DNA from: Bromus sterilis
Taxonomy: Eukaryota; Streptophyta; Magnoliopsida; Poales; Poaceae
Length of the DNA stretch: 64,000 bases
Direction: 5' to 3'
NCBI GenBank assembly: GCA_950022295.1
Contig: OX465597.1
Location: 186,929,016-186,993,015 of the forward strand
Part shown: positions 62,637-64,000 of the stretch, piece after piece
How positions within the stretch are numbered: the stretch's first letter is position 1
How the letters are laid out: each line of letters starts with the position of its first letter
Program-made: the position numbers and the translations under genes
Notes under the pieces: model-generated
What the model was told of the DNA's origin: nothing
The model's input: only the letters and a program-made list of their open reading frames with translations
The model's database searches: none

Positions 62637-64000
62637 CTATATCATGAGCATCATCATGGCACCCTGTTCCTCATGAGCAATGAGAACTAGAGTCTCCTCA
62701 TCATAGTCACTCGCTGACTCATACCCACCATCCGCCGTAATAGTCATCACACGCTTGGAGGGACAGTCTTTTGCGAAGTGACCTCCACCTTGGCACCTGC
62801 GACATTTAATATCACGATCTCGTGTTTGCCCTGTGGACGCCATGGATGAAGAAGAACTCGCCGCTGGACCACTCTGTGCACCCTTGAATGGTGGCGCTGG
62901 CTGTTTTGGTGGCTCCCTGTAAGAATGAGCGGCTGAAGTAGATGGTGGCGCAGCAGGACGTGTGGATGTAGAAGCTCCACGCGATGTCCATGATGTATTT
63001 CGTCCTGCAGAAAAGTTAGGTCTCGTAGCGGCCTGTCGATCCTGCACTTCACGTTCAGCTTTACAAGCAAGATGAAACAAATGAGTGATAGTAGTAAAGT
63101 CCTTGTATTCTAGAATAGTTTGTATCTCCCTGTTTAAGCCACCCATAAAACGTGCAAGCATAGCTTCATTATCCTCTACTAGGCCACATCTAATCAATCC
63201 AGTTTGTAATTCTTGATAATATTCCTCTACAGAATTTTTTCCTTGTCTCAAACGCTGTAATTTTTGTAACAATTCACGTTGATAATAAGGAGGAACCCAG
63301 CGAGTACGCATAGCATCTTTTAAAGCAGCCCAAGTAGTGGGAATATTATTAGCATGCAATCTACAATGTTCAGACCACCAAATAGATGCAAAGCCCGTGA
63401 ATTCACAAACAGCAGCAGTAACACGTCTATTCTCAGGATATTGTAAACATGTAAAACGTTGTTCAGTTTCTAACTCCCAAGTAAGATAAGCATCAGGAAT
63501 ATATCTACCCTCAAACGGCTTAAGATTCAATTTAAGTTTAGGCACATGTTCATCATCGCGTACCTGAGGGGGTGGTTGGTGTCGACCGTGGCGAATGTTG
63601 GGATGTGGACGTCCAGCTGGCTGCTCATAGGCCGCTTCCTGTTCCACCTCCTCCTCGTAATCACCCTCGTAGTTGTCGTCCTGGACGACGTCAGAAGCAG
63701 CAGCAGCAGCAGTAGCAGCAACTGCAGCAGCAGGAGGAGCACCAATACCAGCAGCTTGTCCTCGCGGAAACAGAATACGTCGTGCACGTGGTAGTGGCGG
63801 TGGCTGTGGCTGTGCTGAAGGTAGGCGTGCGATCAACTCAGTAAACTTGGCGTCGAGCTTGGTGTCGATCATCTTCTCCACGCCATCAATCGCCTCTGTA
63901 AATCTGGTCTCGATGTCCTGCACCTGTTGAGACATCATACGTGCAAATTTATCATGTAGCTCCTTGGTTGTCATGTTCTCCCAATCGGGTGCATCCCGCG
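62637..64000 (-). CDS. gag: Gag of element I, N-terminus beyond window, separated from pol
   Basis: Open to the right edge. The true start is expected about 28 bases beyond it by alignment with F. Gag core and CCHC knuckle (CRRCQGGGHFAKDC) are intact, and the A-run that is broken in copy A has six A here, so gag itself is sound. It ends with EEQGAMMMLMI after a one-base loss near 62659 (ATCATGGCACC versus ATCATGGGCACC in F, G and H). The same ending is found in copy A. Confidence 0.88.
   Translation of the reverse strand, partial: RDAPDWENMTTKELHDKFARMMSQQVQDIETRFTEAIDGVEKMIDTKLDAKFTELIARLPSAQPQPPPLPRARRILFPRGQAAGIGAPPAAAVAATAAAAASDVVQDDNYEGDYEEEVEQEAAYEQPAGRPHPNIRHGRHQPPPQVRDDEHVPKLKLNLKPFEGRYIPDAYLTWELETEQRFTCLQYPENRRVTAAVCEFTGFASIWWSEHCRLHANNIPTTWAALKDAMRTRWVPPYYQRELLQKLQRLRQGKNSVEEYYQELQTGLIRCGLVEDNEAMLARFMGGLNREIQTILEYKDFTTITHLFHLACKAEREVQDRQAATRPNFSAGRNTSWTSRGASTSTRPAAPPSTSAAHSYREPPKQPAPPFKGAQSGPAASSSSSMASTGQTRDRDIKCRRCQGGGHFAKDCPSKRVMTITADGGYESASDYDEETLVLIAHEEQGAMMMLMI

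Larger units (their letters stand above)
58327..64000 (-). mobile_element. Cereba-like CRM element I, partial (runs off the window)
   Basis: 3' LTR (58327-59242, 916 bp), polypurine tract (59243-59254), pol and most of gag on the minus strand. Leader, primer site and 5' LTR lie beyond the right edge. The base run before it is CCTTG (possible target duplication, not testable here). It shares diagnostic variants with copy A at the C-terminus and the one-base loss between gag and pol, so A and I form a subfamily apart from F, G and H. Confidence 0.94.

Noticed and set aside
1..64000. Bacterial or phage defence-type operon
   Set aside because: No ribosome-binding sites or gene clusters; all long frames are plant LTR-retrotransposon proteins.

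Overview
The window is plant nuclear DNA from repetitive, gene-poor chromatin, most likely a centromere or pericentromere of a Triticeae grass (wheat, barley, rye or Aegilops). About 70% of it (roughly 45 of 64 kb) is LTR retrotransposons of the Ty3/gypsy CRM clade. The hallmarks seen are LTRs of about 0.91-1.11 kb that begin TGATGAGGACAT, an initiator-Met-tRNA type primer site (TGGTATCAG) two bases from the LTR, and a gag-pol frame that runs through the polypurine tract into the 3' LTR, where it ends in a CR-type motif (GPVTRARARQL... / GPITRARAK...). The main family is here called Cereba-like. That name, like 'CRM', is family recollection and was not checked by search. A degenerate BARE/Angela-type copia LTR fragment near 15.0 kb also points to Triticeae. 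I see no convincing host gene.

Layout, left to right. 1-1,311: end of a Cereba-like LTR followed by a broken integrase fragment of a second CRM family (family B). 1,312-7,789: a + strand Cereba-like element (copy A) lacking its 5' LTR, with broken gag and open pol. 7,790-10,131: the same family-B fragment again, now continuing to its own LTR. The segment 1-1,283 recurs at 7,611-8,893, so this is a roughly 7.6-kb tandem duplication. 10,132-11,889: a third broken integrase fragment with its LTR (copy C). 11,890-17,164: degenerate intergenic DNA with a hairpin-rich minisatellite, an AT-rich block, old LTR fragments and an 18-bp inverted repeat. 17,165-23,447: a minus-strand, pol-poor Tat-like gypsy element (E) with gag-like frames and RNase H remnants. 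From 23,448: long LTR-like DNA (J) that hosts the later insertions.

The right half is a clear nest. Element F (26,877-42,191; TSD GGTAG) sits in J. Element G (33,916-41,664; TSD GGAAC) sits in the 5' LTR of F, 7 bp upstream of its TATA box. Element D (42,231-47,145; TSD TAAGG) is a non-autonomous relative with only a gag-CR frame, and it entered J 29 bp from the duplicated target of F. Element H (48,683-56,419; TSD CGTCA) is complete with almost identical LTRs. Element I (58,327 to the window end) is a partial copy whose gag and pol are separated by the same one-base change as in copy A.

How the parts work together: F, G and H each keep an open frame with nucleocapsid, protease, reverse transcriptase, RNase H, integrase and CR motif, so they could act in cis and could mobilise gag-only D through the shared primer site, polypurine tract and LTR ends. 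The most unusual signals are the gag-CR fusion of D, arrays of the palindrome CGGACGTCCG inside LTRs of family B/C and of unrelated element E, the chimeric LTR end of F, the templated junction of the tandem duplication, and the gag/pol split shared by A and I.
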